Part shown: piece by piece, positions 8,063 through 9,649 of the stretch
Position numbering within the stretch: position 1 is the stretch's first letter
Layout: the number at the start of each line of letters is the position of its first letter
Origin: JBOGIF01 sp050742415
GTDB lineage: Bacteria > Actinomycetota > Acidimicrobiia > Acidimicrobiales > AC-14
Reading direction: 5' to 3'
Assembly (NCBI GenBank): GCA_050742415.1
Contig: JBOGIF010000042.1
Span: 1-9,649, forward strand
Length of the DNA stretch: 9,649 nt
Notes under the pieces: model-generated
Databases searched by the model: none
The model's input: the letters and a program-made list of their open reading frames with translations, nothing else
What the model was told of the DNA's origin: nothing
Translations under genes and position numbers: made by a program

Positions 8063-9210
8063 GTGCTCCTCCTCTTGTCGGTTCGGGGCAGGTGACCGGA
8101 CCGCACGAGGCAGCCCAGGGTGTCGCAGATGACCCTCACGCCGATGAGGGCAGTGATGTCGGCGTTGTCGTAGGGCGGCGAGCACTCGACGACCTCGATG
8201 CCGGCCAGCGGGCGCTCAGCTATGAGCTGGATGAACTTGAGGACCTCCCGAGGGAGGAACCCGCCGGGCTCGGGCCATCCGGTGCCGGGCACGAAGGCGG
8301 CGTCGAGGCAGTCGACGTCGAAGCTGAGCCACACCGCCTTGGCCCCGTGCCAAGCGACCTCGAGAGCCCGCTCGGCCGCCGCCTCTATCCCCATCTCGAC
8401 ACAGTCGGTCACGGTGAGGATCGTGGTGCCGCGCTCGCGGCCGACCTTGACGCCGGGGCGCGGCGCCTGCCACCCGCCGATGCCCACCTGCACCAGGTTG
8501 CGGGCCGGCACGTTCGGGATGTCGGTGGCGTGGAACCACGGCGTGGTGTGCATCCGCTCGTCGAGGTCAGTCTCCTGGGTGTCGACGTGGCGGTCGAAAT
8601 GGATGACCCCGAGGTTGCCGTCGAGGTGCTCGGCCACCCCCCGCACCGTCGGGTACCCGATCGAGTGGTCACCACCGAGCACCACCGGCAACGCGCCCGA
8701 CGCAAAGACGTGGGAGACGGCCTTGGAGATCTGGTCGAACGTCTTCTCGATATTGCCGGGGATGGTGAAGATGTCGCCCAGGTCGCCGATGGTGATCGAC
8801 TCCCGCAGGTCCACCCCGAGCTCGAAGCTGTAGCTGCCGTAGAGGGCGGAGATGCGGCGCATGCCCTGTGGCCCGAAACGGGTGCCCGGCCGGTAGGTCG
8901 TGCCCGAGTCGTGCGGCGCGCCCAGGACGGCCACGTCGTACTCGCCGCAGCGGCGGGCGTCCTCCACGTAGGGCTGCTTCAGGAACGTGTTGATGCCGGC
9001 GTAGTGCGGAAGCTCCCCCCGGCTGAACGTGGGGATGTTGCGGTCGACGATGGAGTCGGCGCCCTGGAGGCCGAGCTCCAGGCCCCGGGCGAGCTCCTCC
9101 TCCCACTTGGTCGTCGGCAACCGGGCCTCGGCGGCCACCGCCGCTGCCGCCTCCCGCCCGTACCAGTCGTGGATCTCGTCGGTCACTCGTCGCCGGTCCG
9201 CACGAGACAT
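8059..9210 (-). CDS. gdmH: Guanidine hydrolase (guanidinase), ureohydrolase family, predicted nickel-dependent
   Basis: The predicted reaction is guanidine + H2O to urea + ammonia. The 383-residue product belongs to the arginase/agmatinase family. The six metal-ligand positions are His182 (VVLGGDHS, 176-183), Asp206, His208 and Asp210 (FDRHVDTQ) and Asp298 and Asp300 (LSFDVDCLD). Three features favour the GdmH branch over agmatinase. An N-terminal extension of about 90 residues makes it close in length to Synechocystis GdmH (Sll1077, about 390 residues). DRHVD stands where agmatinases have DAHxD, and PGTGWPEPGG stands where they usually have GTGTPEPGG. The riboswitch upstream and urease downstream agree. 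I recall these GdmH motifs from memory and did not align them. The ATG at 9210 is the first start after the terminator hairpin. A GGTCGGAG stretch lies right against it, which is unusually close, and a GTG at 9186 is the alternative. An upstream in-frame start at 9306 would fall inside the aptamer and is rejected. Confidence 0.88.
   Translation of the reverse strand: MSRADRRRVTDEIHDWYGREAAAAVAAEARLPTTKWEEELARGLELGLQGADSIVDRNIPTFSRGELPHYAGINTFLKQPYVEDARRCGEYDVAVLGAPHDSGTTYRPGTRFGPQGMRRISALYGSYSFELGVDLRESITIGDLGDIFTIPGNIEKTFDQISKAVSHVFASGALPVVLGGDHSIGYPTVRGVAEHLDGNLGVIHFDRHVDTQETDLDERMHTTPWFHATDIPNVPARNLVQVGIGGWQAPRPGVKVGRERGTTILTVTDCVEMGIEAAAERALEVAWHGAKAVWLSFDVDCLDAAFVPGTGWPEPGGFLPREVLKFIQLIAERPLAGIEVVECSPPYDNADITALIGVRVICDTLGCLVRSGHLPRTDKRRST
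8068..8073 (-). promoter_or_regulatory. Ribosome-binding site of the binding-protein gene
   Basis: On the minus strand this reads AGGAGG within AGAGGAGGAG, five bases before the ATG at 8062. It is the strongest Shine-Dalgarno match in the window and fixes the start of the lipoprotein. It lies inside the 3' end of the guanidinase gene. A strong site here suits the need for excess binding protein over permease and ATPase. Confidence 0.8.
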
Positions 9211-9240
9211 CTCCGACCCGACCCGGGCCGGAACGACGAA

Positions 9241-9270
9241 AGCCCGGGATCTGGCAAGATCTCCCGGGCT
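9241..9270 (-). terminator. Intrinsic terminator hairpin, the expression platform of the riboswitch
   Basis: On the minus strand AGCCCGGG (9270-9263) pairs with CCCGGGCT (9248-9241). Inside it, past a two-base AG bulge, ATCT (9260-9257) pairs with AGAT (9252-9249) around a TGCC loop. This makes a 12-base-pair stem. It is followed by UUCGUCGUU, so the U-tract is short, as is common in GC-rich actinomycetes. The 5' arm AGCCCGGG is also the conserved 3' strand of the guanidine-I aptamer. Ligand-bound aptamer and terminator therefore compete for the same bases, which fits a switch that turns expression on when guanidine binds. Confidence 0.8.
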
Positions 9271-9358
9271 TTTGTCCCTCCGTGGAGCGGCTGACGCCGC
9301 TTGCACCTCTCGGACCAGGCCACCGGCGGTTGGCCGGTGCGGAACCCTAGGTGCTCGT
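9260..9358 (-). promoter_or_regulatory. Guanidine-I (ykkC) riboswitch aptamer
   Basis: The RNA senses free guanidinium and controls the downstream operon. On the minus strand the highly conserved ykkC blocks occur in order: CTAGGGTTCCG (9350-9340), GGTCCGAGAG (9316-9307), then CCACGGAGGGACAAAAG (9285-9269) running into CCCGGGAGA (9268-9260). Between them lie two clean hairpins, CACCGGC/GCCGGTG with a five-base loop (9339-9321) and AGCGGC/GCCGCT with a GTCA loop (9301-9286). GGGTT (9347-9343) can pair with AGCCC (9270-9266), closing the domain. The outer limits of the aptamer are approximate. It is 50 bases upstream of the guanidinase start. No convincing promoter is visible; a TAGGTT at 9381-9376 could be a -10 element but lacks a matching -35. 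Confidence 0.94.
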
Positions 9359-9407
9359 ATTCAGTTGTCGACCTGAACCTATCGGCGCTCCATTTCCGTA
9401 ATGTTTC

Positions 9408-9435
9408 GGACAGGAGAACTGATCATGTCCTGTCC
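9408..9435. repeat. Perfect 8-base inverted repeat
   Basis: GGACAGGA (9408-9415) and TCCTGTCC (9428-9435) are perfect inverted copies separated by 12 bases. The repeat straddles the stop of the gene at the right edge (9425-9423) and lies about 50 bases upstream of the riboswitch. As RNA it would form an 8-base-pair hairpin with a 12-base loop, but no U-run follows on the minus strand, so it is a poor intrinsic terminator. It could instead be a protein-binding site in the operon's promoter region. It is unassigned. Confidence 0.5.
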
Positions 9436-9649
9436 TCCCGGAGGCGCCGCCGCTCGTCCCGTACCTGCTCGAGGCTCCGGATGTGGTTCGGGTCCTTCGC
9501 TCGGCCAGTGCCTGACTTGGACCAGATGATCGTGTCGATGCTTGCGACCAGCACGGTGAGGCCCGGCTGGATCTCGATCTCCTCGGCGTCGTCTGTCAGG
9601 TCGCCGTAGTCGCCGACCGACCTCACCGAGGCCAGGACGTCTATGGCCC
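9423..9649 (-). CDS. C-terminal fragment, nucleotidyltransferase-fold-like protein
   Basis: The frame is open from the right edge to a TGA at 9423, giving about 75 residues with the N-terminus missing. The visible part reads as a Tyr/Asp-rich segment (GDYGDLTDDAEEIEI) followed by QPGLTVLVASIDTIIWSKSG and TGRAKDPNHIRSL. That pattern, a short strand, then VAS.D..I..K...GR.KD, resembles the C-terminal end of actinobacterial nucleotidyltransferase-fold proteins (MNT/AbiEii-like), some of which are toxin-antitoxin components. The catalytic GS...D motif would lie outside the window, so I cannot test this. A GTG at 9626 is in frame but is probably internal, since the open frame continues to the edge. 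It ends 213 bases before the guanidinase start and is probably unrelated to the operon. Confidence 0.6.
   Translation of the reverse strand, partial: AIDVLASVRSVGDYGDLTDDAEEIEIQPGLTVLVASIDTIIWSKSGTGRAKDPNHIRSLEQVRDERRRLREDRT

Noticed and set aside
7046..8095. Plus-strand open frame of about 350 codons opposite the binding-protein gene, and a similar 400-codon frame at 8092-9294 opposite the ureohydrolase.
   Set aside because: Both mirror the minus-strand genes codon for codon, with low-complexity Val/Gly/Asp/Leu composition and no family resemblance.
8059..9210. Reading the ureohydrolase as agmatinase in a polyamine pathway.
   Set aside because: No putrescine or arginine decarboxylase genes are nearby, and the riboswitch, urease genes and DRHVD/GWPEPGG motifs fit guanidine better. 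Biochemistry could still overturn this.
9211..9306. Upstream in-frame start that would give the ureohydrolase 32 extra residues (MQAASAAPRRDK...).
   Set aside because: It would place the coding sequence across the riboswitch aptamer and terminator hairpin. The ATG at 9210 lies downstream of both and matches the family length.
9376..9381. Minus-strand TAGGTT as a -10 promoter element for the operon.
   Set aside because: It fits the TAnnnT pattern and would start the transcript just before the aptamer, but no -35-like hexamer sits 16-19 bases upstream, so it is not listed as a feature.

Overview
This is a GC-rich window in which every gene I can support lies on the minus strand, so it reads right to left. 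GC-rich third codon positions, a ureABCFGD order without ureE, and GTG starts with 4-base overlaps point to an actinomycete (Actinomycetota). An Acidimicrobiia-like lineage is possible, but that is only an impression.

Layout from right to left. The right edge (9649-9423) holds the 3' end of a gene resembling the C-terminus of nucleotidyltransferase-fold proteins. A 212-base intergenic region follows. It carries a well conserved guanidine-I (ykkC) riboswitch aptamer (about 9358-9260) whose 3' strand is shared with an intrinsic terminator hairpin (9270-9241). Directly downstream come a ureohydrolase of the guanidinase (GdmH) type (9210-8059) and a three-gene ABC importer: lipoprotein binding protein, permease and ATPase (8062-5329). 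After a 27-base gap comes a complete urease cluster, ureA, ureB, ureC, ureF, ureG and ureD (5301-908). Ten bases after ureD a gene for an unrecognised multi-pass membrane protein begins at 897 and runs off the left edge. It is easy to miss because it has no stop inside the window.

How the genes work together. The riboswitch senses free guanidine. The importer most likely brings guanidine in, the ureohydrolase splits it into urea and ammonia, and urease turns urea into CO2 and two more ammonia. The window therefore reads as a single guanidine-induced operon that mineralises guanidine completely without the ATP-dependent carboxylase route. The parts belong to known families. Their assembly into one riboswitch-led unit that includes the whole urease machinery is the notable point. 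Both hydrolases are expected to need nickel, yet no hypA/hypB-like pair, no ureE and no nickel transporter is visible here.
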